Source: Veillonella intestinalis | GTDB lineage: Bacteria; Bacillota; Negativicutes; Veillonellales; Veillonellaceae | Reading direction: 5' to 3' | Length of the DNA: 64,000 nt | Assembly (NCBI RefSeq): GCF_943193155.1 | Contig: NZ_CALPDB010000004.1 | Span: 124,001-188,000 of the forward strand | Shown here: piece after piece, positions 57,472-64,000 of the stretch | Layout of the letters: each line of letters opens with the position of its first letter | How positions within the stretch are numbered: the first letter of the stretch is position 1 | Notes under the pieces: generated by a model | The model's input: only the letters and a program-made list of their open reading frames with translations | Databases searched by the model: none | Told to the model about the DNA's origin: nothing | Translations under genes and position numbers: made by a program

Positions 57472-58131
57472 TTATACCCCTTTAGCATCAGGATCCCATA
57501 TAAATTTATGAATTTGTAATTGTAAACGTACTTGTTGTAAGTGATTGGTGAGGAGATACTCCACAATTTCTTTAGGGTCAATTTTACCGAATACAGGGGA
57601 GACGAAGATGTGTCCTTTCGGTTGTTTAGTCGTAATGATTTCTTTCATTTTTTGTAGATCACTATAGGAGCTGACTACAAATTTGAGTACGTCTTTTTCT
57701 GAGAGGGCTTCACAGAGCGTTGGCTGCATATGTTCTTCCGCCGCTGAGTCAGGGCATTTATAATCGAAGGTGTAAAATACATTAGCTCGTTGAAAAGGCG
57801 GTAAAATACTACCATTGGTTTCAATATTGAACTCGTAGGGGCCATAAGGAGTTGTTCGCGTGCTTAGAAGATCAATTAACTCTTCCACTTCTTTAGCTTG
57901 AAGGAGTGGCTCGCCACCAGTAATTGTAATATAGCGATTGCCTAAGGCGTCTAAAGCATCGGCCATGTCTGCTACGGTATGAGTTTCAAAGACTGCATCA
58001 TCACCATAGCTGTAGAGTGTATCACAATATACACAGCGGAGATTGCAGTCATGAAGGCGGAGAAAGGAACAGGGAAAACCTTGACGAGTTCCTTCCCCTT
58101 CGATAGAGCTAAAGAGCTCAATCACGTTCAT
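57472..58131 (-). CDS. queE: 7-carboxy-7-deazaguanine synthase
   Basis: Radical SAM enzyme forming CDG for queuosine. The 219-residue protein has the cluster motif C-x3-C-x2-C (Cys29, Cys33, Cys36) and 'T-G-G-E-P-L-L' near residue 70. It overlaps queD by 14 bases, so the two consecutive steps are co-translated. queC, queF and folE are not in the window. Confidence 0.92.
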   Translation of the reverse strand: MNVIELFSSIEGEGTRQGFPCSFLRLHDCNLRCVYCDTLYSYGDDAVFETHTVADMADALDALGNRYITITGGEPLLQAKEVEELIDLLSTRTTPYGPYEFNIETNGSILPPFQRANVFYTFDYKCPDSAAEEHMQPTLCEALSEKDVLKFVVSSYSDLQKMKEIITTKQPKGHIFVSPVFGKIDPKEIVEYLLTNHLQQVRLQLQIHKFIWDPDAKGV

Positions 58132-58456
58132 AGATAGCCACGTTCCCTTCAGATTCTTGCACTACGACTTTGAAACATTTTTCACCTAATTCGTCAGCAA
58201 TCCATTTAGCCATGTTTTCAGCTGTTGGATTAATATCGCCCATAATATCATTGACATGTTTATGATCAAGGCGACCATGAATAGCTTCTTTTATGTGACC
58301 AAAATCAATAACCATGCCGTTTTCATCAAGTTCAGCACTGCGTGCATAGATGTGTACAATCCAGTTATGGCCATGTAAATTTTGACACTTACTTTTATAG
58401 GTTAATTTTAATTGATGTGATGCACTAATTTCTAACTTTTTTACAACAGTAAACAT
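58118..58456 (-). CDS. queD: 6-carboxy-5,6,7,8-tetrahydropterin synthase
   Basis: Converts dihydroneopterin triphosphate to carboxytetrahydropterin, the step before QueE. The 112-residue PTPS-fold protein has zinc ligands His14 and the 'H-G-H-N' pair (His28, His30), catalytic Cys24, and the C-terminal 'Q-E-S' glutamate. Confidence 0.92.
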   Translation of the reverse strand: MFTVVKKLEISASHQLKLTYKSKCQNLHGHNWIVHIYARSAELDENGMVIDFGHIKEAIHGRLDHKHVNDIMGDINPTAENMAKWIADELGEKCFKVVVQESEGNVAIYERD

Positions 58457-58487
58457 GTAATCCTCTCTTTATATGTATACTTCAAAT

Positions 58488-59717
58488 TTATATTTCTAAG
58501 GTTTTAATACGCTCGATGGCACGCAAGGTATTTTCACGACTACCAAAGGCAGTGAGGCGTAAATAGCCTTCGCCACAAGGCCCAAAACCTGCACCAGGGG
58601 TGCTTACAATATGCACTTTTTCTAGTAGCAAATCGAAGAACTCCCAGCTAGTCATACCTGTTGGCACTTTGAGCCAAATATAAGGGGCGTCAACGCCACC
58701 AAATACGGTGAGACCAATGGCTTCAAGGCCTTCACGGATGATACGAGCATTTTCTTTGTAGTAAGCAATGGCTTCCCGTGTTTGTTTATAACCTGCTTTT
58801 GAATAGACTGCTTCGGCAGCGCGCTGAATGATATAAGGCACACCATTGAATTTTGTGCATTGACGACGATTCCAAAGTTCATTTAAGGCTTGTTTATTAC
58901 CATCTGCTGTGTTGATAGTTAAGCTTTTTGGTACTACCGTATAGGCACAGCGAGTACCGGTGAAACCCGCTGTTTTAGAGAAGGAGCGGAATTCGATAGC
59001 TACATCACGAGCGCCTTCAATTTCATAGATACTATGGACGGTGTCTTCACTACTAATAAAAGCTTCATAGGCGGAGTCGAACATGAGCACCGCATCGTTA
59101 GCTTTGCACCAATCCACCCATTCTTTAAGGCGTTTACGACTTAATACGGTGCCTGTTGGATTATTTGGGCAGCAAAGGTAAACGATATCAACTCGTTTGG
59201 CAGGAAAGTCTGGGGAGAAATTATTTTCTGCATTGGTTGGTAAATATACGATATTTTCAAAGTGACCATCTACAAATTTTCCAGAACGACCACTCATTAC
59301 ATTACTGTCCAAGTATACGGGATATACTGGATCAGTAATGGCCACCGTATTATTAGCACTAAATAATTCTTGGATATTGCCCACATCAGATTTGGCTCCA
59401 TCAGAAATAAATACTTCATCAATTGCTAAATCGATGCCAAGGGGTTTGTAATCGTGATCGACTACAGCTTGGCGTAGGAACTCATAGCCTTGTTCAGGGC
59501 CATAACCACGGAAGGTTTCCGCATGGCTCATTTCGTCTACGGCTTTATGCATAGCTTCGATAACAGCTGGTGCTAGTGGTTGGGTTACATCGCCAATGCC
59601 AAGGCGAATGATGTCAGCCTTAGGATTGGCTTTTTGAAAGTCCGCCACTTTACGTGCAATATTAGCAAATAAATAGGAACTTTGTAGATTGGCATAGTTT
59701 TCATTAATTAGAGCCAT
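58488..59717 (-). CDS. dapL: LL-diaminopimelate aminotransferase
   Basis: PLP enzyme making LL-diaminopimelate from tetrahydrodipicolinate in one step, for lysine and cell wall. The 409-residue protein has the PLP lysine in '[11 protein letters not shown]' and the DapL opening '[13 protein letters not shown]'. The ATG at 59717 follows AAAGGAGG on the minus strand; the frame upstream to 59777 only translates the leader repeats. Confidence 0.95.
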   Translation of the reverse strand: MALINENYANLQSSYLFANIARKVADFQKANPKADIIRLGIGDVTQPLAPAVIEAMHKAVDEMSHAETFRGYGPEQGYEFLRQAVVDHDYKPLGIDLAIDEVFISDGAKSDVGNIQELFSANNTVAITDPVYPVYLDSNVMSGRSGKFVDGHFENIVYLPTNAENNFSPDFPAKRVDIVYLCCPNNPTGTVLSRKRLKEWVDWCKANDAVLMFDSAYEAFISSEDTVHSIYEIEGARDVAIEFRSFSKTAGFTGTRCAYTVVPKSLTINTADGNKQALNELWNRRQCTKFNGVPYIIQRAAEAVYSKAGYKQTREAIAYYKENARIIREGLEAIGLTVFGGVDAPYIWLKVPTGMTSWEFFDLLLEKVHIVSTPGAGFGPCGEGYLRLTAFGSRENTLRAIERIKTLEI

Positions 59718-59736
59718 AGGAGACCTCCTTTTAGTA

Positions 59737-59778
59737 TAAGTACATATTGGTGTAAGTACATATTGGTGTAAGTACATA
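59737..59778 (-). repeat. 16-base tandem repeat in the dapL leader
   Basis: TAAGTACATATTGGTG occurs at 59737-59752 and 59753-59768, with a 10-base partial copy after it, between the dapL promoter and its ribosome site. Confidence 0.85.
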
Positions 59779-59789
59779 ATTATTACTAT

Positions 59790-59818
59790 ATTATAGAATT
59801 ATAGAGCCTTTGTCCTAA
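59790..59818 (-). promoter_or_regulatory. Promoter of dapL
   Basis: On the minus strand TTAGGA (59818-59813), 17 bases, TATAAT (59795-59790). A second TATAAT lies 8 bases upstream of it. Confidence 0.6.
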
Positions 59819-59940
59819 GTTCTAGCGTATTGCTAAAGCTAGCACACTATATAAATACTATATAATATAGAAAATATTAAATTTATTGTTTTATTTTACT
59901 ATATTTAGGACCTTTATGGCAATAAAGATAGTAAAATAAA

Positions 59941-59976
59941 GAAAAACAGGAATCCGGGGAGGGATTCCTGTTTTTC
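59941..59976. terminator. Bidirectional terminator next to the candidate pseudoknotted RNA
   Basis: A perfect 15-bp stem (59941-59955 with 59962-59976) with a six-base loop. On the minus strand it ends in TTTTTC, 23 bases past the closing helix of the candidate RNA. Confidence 0.93.
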
Positions 59977-59999
59977 TTGTAAGGGGAGTGTTAGTGTTA

Positions 60000-60120
60000 A
60001 TCAAATGAAATATTGATTACCTATATCGGCCGAACAGGGAGGGTTCAGATTCGATATAGTTCCCTGTAATCAATGATACAGGCAATCCGAATGGGGTATC
60101 GGAATTACCATTCATTTGAT
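60000..60120 (-). ncRNA. Candidate structured RNA with three-way junction and pseudoknot
   Basis: A 10-bp perfect closing helix (60000-60009 with 60111-60120) encloses two arms. Arm A has 60012-60020 with 60066-60074 (9 bp), then 60021-60028 with 60052-60059 (8 bp), then a 4-bp tip (60032-60035 with 60043-60046). The tip loop (60036-60040) is complementary to the bulge at 60061-60065, giving a 5-bp pseudoknot. Arm B has 60081-60090 with 60099-60109. The minus strand is favoured because flanking genes run that way, a terminator follows, and one mismatch in arm B becomes G-U. No known family recognised. Confidence 0.55.
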
Positions 60121-60267
60121 AATATAATCATAAGCCACCAAAATGAATGGAAAATGAACATTTTGGCGATTTATCGAGTTTTTTTGTGAAAAATTCGTAT
60201 TTTATTTAATGGACGAAATGGGCAGTAAACCGCTTGATATATATAGCTTGTCAATTATCCTAGGATA
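60121..60267. other. Gap between the candidate RNA and the sensor operon
   Basis: Contains a hairpin with an 8-bp stem (60138-60145 with 60159-60166), a T-run at 60179-60185 on the plus strand, and the perfect palindrome TATCCTAGGATA at 60256-60267 next to the stop of the PepSY-like gene. A minus-strand TTGACA lies at about 60253-60248 without a good -10. Confidence 0.45.
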
Positions 60268-60993
60268 TTAGTGTACTATAGATTTAATTATATGTCCATT
60301 AACCCCGTCAATAATTAATTCATAGGTTAAACCAGAGCGTGTAGCCTTAATTTGATAGAAAGGATGTGTTTGAAATTCCTGTGGGGGTGTACGACTAAAA
60401 TCATTAGCCGGCATAGCTTTGTTAGTTGTGGTAGTAGGAGCTGCTTCTTTGGTGACAGTTCCTTCCGGTACTGGGTCTACTAATGGGCCTTGATTTCCTA
60501 TAGATGATTTATGGGTAGCTTCGTTTTTAATAGGCATTTTGAGTGGTGGTAAGGACGCTACATTACCTTCTTCTTCGCCAGGAATCACCATTTTATCAGG
60601 ATCATTCATCAACTCTTTATCAGTGCTACTTTGACGAGCATGACCTTTGCGGACTTGCGGAGGGACTGGTAAATCATCAAATGCTATGAGGGCAATTTCT
60701 TTAAAGGAGAGTTCATTTAAAGAAACGCCTGTATTAATAGCTGTTAGTTCTTTGATACGTTCTTCGCTGAGTAATGTTAAATTGTTGGCGAGAGCTTGTG
60801 CTTTTATCATTTCAGAACGGGCAGCTACTACTTTTTCCTGTTCTTCTGCCTTTAGGTAGTCGTGAATCCCATAGATGATGGTACCGATAATACTGACTGC
60901 AATGAAGATAGAGAGTATGCGACGAATTCGTCGCGTCGGTGGCTCTGTATCAGTGGTTTCAACAGAAGAAGAGGGTTGTATTAAATGTTTCAT
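60268..60993 (-). CDS. Single-span membrane protein with C-terminal PepSY-like segment
   Basis: A 241-residue protein. Residues 1-24 are cytoplasmic and basic, 25-44 a membrane helix ('I-L-S-I-F-I-A-V-S-I-I-G'), then a helical part, a Pro/Thr-rich linker and a last 30 residues reading 'Y-E-L-I-I-D-G-V-N-G-H-I', the PepSY-type strand turn. It follows the histidine kinase with a 4-base overlap, so it probably acts with that sensor in the periplasm. Exact role unknown. Confidence 0.65.
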   Translation of the reverse strand: MKHLIQPSSSVETTDTEPPTRRIRRILSIFIAVSIIGTIIYGIHDYLKAEEQEKVVAARSEMIKAQALANNLTLLSEERIKELTAINTGVSLNELSFKEIALIAFDDLPVPPQVRKGHARQSSTDKELMNDPDKMVIPGEEEGNVASLPPLKMPIKNEATHKSSIGNQGPLVDPVPEGTVTKEAAPTTTTNKAMPANDFSRTPPQEFQTHPFYQIKATRSGLTYELIIDGVNGHIIKSIVH

Positions 60994-62441
60994 GGTAAAT
61001 CCTTTCCAGAGGCCTCAGCGGTCGTTGTAGGAAATTCCAAAATAAAGCTAGTTGACACATGAGGTTCACTTACAGCATAGGCTTTGGCATGATGTAACTT
61101 TATGATGTTTTGTACAAAATAGAGTCCCAGTCCAAGACCTTGGTCTGCTTTTTTAGTACGAGCCTGATCGACTTGATATAAGCGATTCCAAATCTTTGCT
61201 AAATCTTCTTGGCTGATGCCAGCGCCATTATCAGTGACGATAATGCGAATGGCTTCATCGGCTTTTTCTAAGGCAATTGTAATAGTATCATTGGTGAATT
61301 TAATTGCGTTATCGACTAAGTTGCCAACGGCACGTTTTAAAAATGGAAGATTACCGGTTATGGATAGATTTGGTTCAAGGTTTGCCTGTAAGGTTATCTG
61401 TTTTTCCTTACAGATACGTTGATAGCTATCAACGACTTCTTGCATCATTTGACTTAAATCAAGAGGATCTTTTTTTATGTTAGCCATATTATCAAGGCGT
61501 GCAATATCAAGTAATTGCGTAACCATAGCTGTCATAAAACGGCTTTGCTGGAAAATATGTTCAAAACTTTCTTTAGCTTCGTCTATAGTATTGATATAGG
61601 CTCTGCCAAAATCACTTTCTGCTTGAATAACAGCAATTGGTGTTCGCAATTCATGAGATACATCCGAACTGAATTGCTTTTCTCGCAGTGAGGAGTTTTC
61701 TAAACTATCCAGCATGCTATTAAAAGTTTGCGATAGGGCTGAAATTTCATCATGACTATCGACTAATTGTTCAATACGTTGTGATAAGTCGCGTTTTTGT
61801 CCGATAGTAGCCGCTGTTTGGGTCATATTACGAATAGGCCGTAAGCCTCGTTTTATAATCCAGTAACCACCACTAGTTCCAATTACTAAGAAGATGACAC
61901 CACCTAAAATAAGTGACCAGAGCATAATATTGGCAGCACGGCTTGCTGTAGTAGCAGGTAACACACCACGAACCCAACCGTGAAAGGCTGGATCAGCTAC
62001 TGGGGCATCATAATAGTAGAAGGTCGCATTTTTTACAGTTATTTCTGTAATGTGATGGGGGGAGAGCATACTTTCTGGTGGAAAGCCATCAGGAATAGCC
62101 CCTTTAATAGCCACCCCGTTGTCCATATAGAGTACCGTAAAAACACCATCTTGGAAGGGTCTAAAACGCATCAAATTATCGGCTGTGTTGATAACTCGTG
62201 ATTGCAAGGTACTACGCATTTCAGAGTCTTCCCACAATTGTGTAAATTGTAGAATGAAGACGGATAGCATGAGTAACATAAGGAGCAAAAAGATAGAGTA
62301 CCAACCAGTGATTTTTAAAGTAATGGGCAATCGGTTAAAAGGATTGCCTAAGAGTCCGTTTTCGTTGCGGACAAAGAGGGAACGAAACCAGTGTCCCATT
62401 CCCTGCAAATTTGATTCCTTATTCTTCCACTTTGAACACAT
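60990..62441 (-). CDS. Sensor histidine kinase
   Basis: A 483-residue transmembrane kinase: membrane helix near residues 45-68, an extracytoplasmic domain of about 100 residues, a second helix near 172-193, HAMP, then the phospho-acceptor His in 'D-V-S-H-E-L-R-T-P' near residue 265. ATP-binding boxes are N ('N-L-V-D-N-A-I-K-F'), G1 ('D-N-G-A-G-I-S') and G2 ('G-L-G-L-G-L-Y'). The ATG at 62441 has GAGGTG 6 bases upstream on the minus strand and overlaps the regulator gene by 23 bases. Signal unknown. Confidence 0.92.
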   Translation of the reverse strand: MCSKWKNKESNLQGMGHWFRSLFVRNENGLLGNPFNRLPITLKITGWYSIFLLLMLLMLSVFILQFTQLWEDSEMRSTLQSRVINTADNLMRFRPFQDGVFTVLYMDNGVAIKGAIPDGFPPESMLSPHHITEITVKNATFYYYDAPVADPAFHGWVRGVLPATTASRAANIMLWSLILGGVIFLVIGTSGGYWIIKRGLRPIRNMTQTAATIGQKRDLSQRIEQLVDSHDEISALSQTFNSMLDSLENSSLREKQFSSDVSHELRTPIAVIQAESDFGRAYINTIDEAKESFEHIFQQSRFMTAMVTQLLDIARLDNMANIKKDPLDLSQMMQEVVDSYQRICKEKQITLQANLEPNLSITGNLPFLKRAVGNLVDNAIKFTNDTITIALEKADEAIRIIVTDNGAGISQEDLAKIWNRLYQVDQARTKKADQGLGLGLYFVQNIIKLHHAKAYAVSEPHVSTSFILEFPTTTAEASGKDLP

Positions 62442-63093
62442 AGCCAACACCTCGTACGGTATGAATTAATTTGGCTTCGTCGGCTACGTCAAGTTTCTTA
62501 CGCAAGTCTTTAATATATACATCTATTAAGTTAGAATAACTTTCATAATCATATTCCCATACATGGTCAAGGATTTGTTGACGGGATAATACGATGTTTA
62601 CATTACTTGCTAAATAATATAATAGGTCGAATTCTTTGGCTGTTAATACTAACTCATGGCCATGTAAAGTAGCGGTACGACTTTGGCTATTGATTGTCAA
62701 AGGACCAGCTTCTAAATCATTGTGAGCATGGTTGTAGCTACGACGAGATAAGGCGTAGATACGAGCAATTAACTCTTCAAATTCAAAAGGTTTTACTAAA
62801 TAGTCATCTCCACCATGATTAAAACCTTTGATTTTATCTTGAAGGGCATCTTTCGCTGTTAAGAATAAAACGGGTGTTTTATTACCTTCTTGGCGCAAAT
62901 GTTGTACTACTGTGAAACCATCCATTTTAGGGATCATTACGTCCATTACAACAACATCATAGCTGGATGTATTGATATGGTCTAATGCGGTCTCACCGTC
63001 AAAACAGCAGTCTACTGTCATGGACTCTACGCGGAGGCGTTTGGCGATAATATTATTTAACATTTCTTCGTCTTCAACTAGTAAAACTTTCAT
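62419..63093 (-). CDS. OmpR-family response regulator
   Basis: A 224-residue regulator: receiver domain with acidic pocket 'V-E-D-E', phospho-Asp51 in 'V-V-M-D-V-M-I-P' and Lys near 102 in 'L-V-K-P-F'; winged-helix output domain from about residue 128 ('T-A-K-E-F-D-L-L-Y-Y-L'). First gene of the regulator-kinase-PepSY operon. Confidence 0.94.
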   Translation of the reverse strand: MKVLLVEDEEMLNNIIAKRLRVESMTVDCCFDGETALDHINTSSYDVVVMDVMIPKMDGFTVVQHLRQEGNKTPVLFLTAKDALQDKIKGFNHGGDDYLVKPFEFEELIARIYALSRRSYNHAHNDLEAGPLTINSQSRTATLHGHELVLTAKEFDLLYYLASNVNIVLSRQQILDHVWEYDYESYSNLIDVYIKDLRKKLDVADEAKLIHTVRGVGYVFKVEE

Positions 63094-63696
63094 ATAATCA
63101 CTCCTGTCTTACAGAAATAAGCCTGTTTCACACCCAATATGGAAGGTAACAGACTATAATCAAACACAAATATATTTGATGCTCTTCGTAATTAATTATA
63201 ACAATTAATTAATAGCAATTTTATGCGCCCAGTATAACGTAAGGGAATGAACTCATTATGAAGAGATATCCTTTGGGCATTAAATTTATGATAACTAAAT
63301 TGTGCACCTTTGTGTTTTATGCATAGATTAGACGTTTTTTGGACGTTTAAAGGAAAAACAGAAAAAAACAGAAAAAAACGATGATAATGGTTTTCGTTTA
63401 GTTATTACTTTTTTCTATTCTGAAATATAAAAGAATAGAATACATATAAAATAAACGTTGATTTACTGGGAAATGACAGTTGTATATGCATTAATTATAC
63501 CCTAAATTGAAGGGAATTAACTAATTGATATAAATTATCATTTGTGAAGTATGTTTTCAAGTATGAGTAATTGAGTTTGGACAAAAACCTTTAAAAACCG
63601 CTATAATTAAGTAACAAGCTATAGGATTGGTATGCAACAGGTATCGCATACCGTTAATAAGACTGTAGGAAGTAGGTACAAGTTTAGGAGGTTATT
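63094..63696. other. Intergenic region between the sensor operon and the flavoprotein gene
   Basis: 603 AT-rich bases. On the minus strand an extended -10 (TATAAT at 63200-63195, preceded by TGT) can serve the response regulator. On the plus strand TTGGAC (63577-63582) and TATAAT (63602-63607) form a promoter with a long 19-base spacer for the flavoprotein. A 7-bp inverted repeat (63629-63635 with 63646-63652) follows in that leader. The middle holds A-runs with ACAGAAAAAAA repeats at 63357-63377. Confidence 0.5.
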
Positions 63697-64000
63697 ATGG
63701 AACAGTTTGATGTTCTAGTAATAGGCAGCGGCGGAGCTGGCCAACGAGCAGCTTTAGAAGCAGCTCATCAAGAAGGTTTGCGCGTTGCTCTTATTACCAA
63801 AATTTTCCCTAGTCGTTCAGCAACGGCTATGGCTCAAGGCGGTATTAATGGCGTATTAAACAATGTAGCAAAAGAAGACACTATTGAAGATCATATCTTT
63901 GATACTGTAAAAGGTAGTGACTATCTTGCTGACCAGGACGCTGTTGAATTCTTTATCAGTCGTTGTCCTGAATTAATCAAAGAACTTGATTACTTTGGTG
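63697..64000 (+). CDS. Fumarate reductase/succinate dehydrogenase flavoprotein subunit (3' end outside window)
   Basis: First 101 codons. The FAD dinucleotide-binding motif is 'V-I-G-S-G-G-A-G-Q-R-A-A' near residue 8. It continues 'K-I-F-P-S-R-S-A-T-A-M-A-Q-G-G-I', which aligns without gaps to the flavinylation segment of SdhA/FrdA ('P-T-R-S-H-T-V-S-A-Q-G-G-I' in E. coli SdhA), but the His that normally binds FAD covalently is Ala. AGGAGG is 5 bases before the ATG. In a Veillonella-like anaerobe it would serve fumarate respiration or the methylmalonyl-CoA route to propionate. Whether to call it frdA or sdhA cannot be settled from this part. Confidence 0.88.
   Translation, partial: MEQFDVLVIGSGGAGQRAALEAAHQEGLRVALITKIFPSRSATAMAQGGINGVLNNVAKEDTIEDHIFDTVKGSDYLADQDAVEFFISRCPELIKELDYFG

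Overview
The window looks like a chromosomal segment of a Gram-negative Firmicute (Negativicutes), most likely Veillonella or a close relative. The sequence is AT-rich. It carries two YadA-type trimeric autotransporter adhesins, which need an outer membrane, alongside Firmicute-style genes: lrgAB, a busR-like regulator with an OpuC/Bus-type transporter, the DUF1934-argS pair, and DapL-type lysine/diaminopimelate synthesis. It ends in a fumarate reductase/succinate dehydrogenase flavoprotein. The species call is inference from gene content; no database was consulted.

Layout. 1-3.7 kb: tail of a molybdopterin oxidoreductase, then two amino-acid transporters (BrnQ and an APC permease). 3.8-10.9 kb: a branched-chain amino acid operon ilvD-ilvA-ilvB-ilvN-ilvC, preceded by a promoter, a 49-codon leader peptide packed with Val/Ile/Leu codons and a UUCG-capped terminator, which is classical attenuation architecture. 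10.9-17.7 kb: housekeeping genes (DUF1653, HAD hydrolase, cyclophilin lipoprotein, GIY-YIG, DUF1934, argS, pyrG) and a GntR/RCK_C regulator resembling BusR. 18-21 kb: a two-gene osmolyte ABC transporter with a candidate operator over its promoter. 21-26.8 kb: peroxiredoxin, ArsR-type regulator, DNA polymerase IV, a LarA-type racemase, and an unrecognised Lys/Ala-rich protein that appears to continue in the -1 frame after two tandem A-AAA-AAG heptamers. 27-33.6 kb: the two adhesins, sharing a 100-residue identical anchor and each carrying an unusual coiled-coil tail after it; the second has a collagen-like segment. 33.7-37.1 kb: LysR regulator divergent from lrgAB, then a TauE/SafE permease. 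37.4-38.4 kb: a type I-C-like CRISPR array (16 repeats) with no cas genes in the window. 39-45 kb, minus strand: a heterodimeric ABC exporter, a secreted beta-helix-like protein and a small XRE regulator. 45-48.5 kb: tRNA-Ser(UGA) and a Sau3AI-like (probable GATC) restriction-modification system. 48.6-57.3 kb: an orphan PTS EIIC protein, a candidate structured RNA, a purine permease, an Rrf2 regulator, an OhrR-MFS-MsrAB oxidative-stress cluster, and an aldehyde dehydrogenase. 57.4-63.1 kb, minus strand: queE-queD, dapL, a candidate pseudoknotted RNA, and a two-component operon with a PepSY-like membrane protein. 63.7 kb to the end: start of the frdA/sdhA-type gene.

The items most worth follow-up are the pseudoknotted RNA at about 60000-60120, the standalone GC-rich RNA at about 49885-50040, the tandem slippery heptamers at 26389-26404, the bus locus, the ilv attenuator, the adhesin tails, and the flavoprotein lacking the usual FAD-linking histidine.
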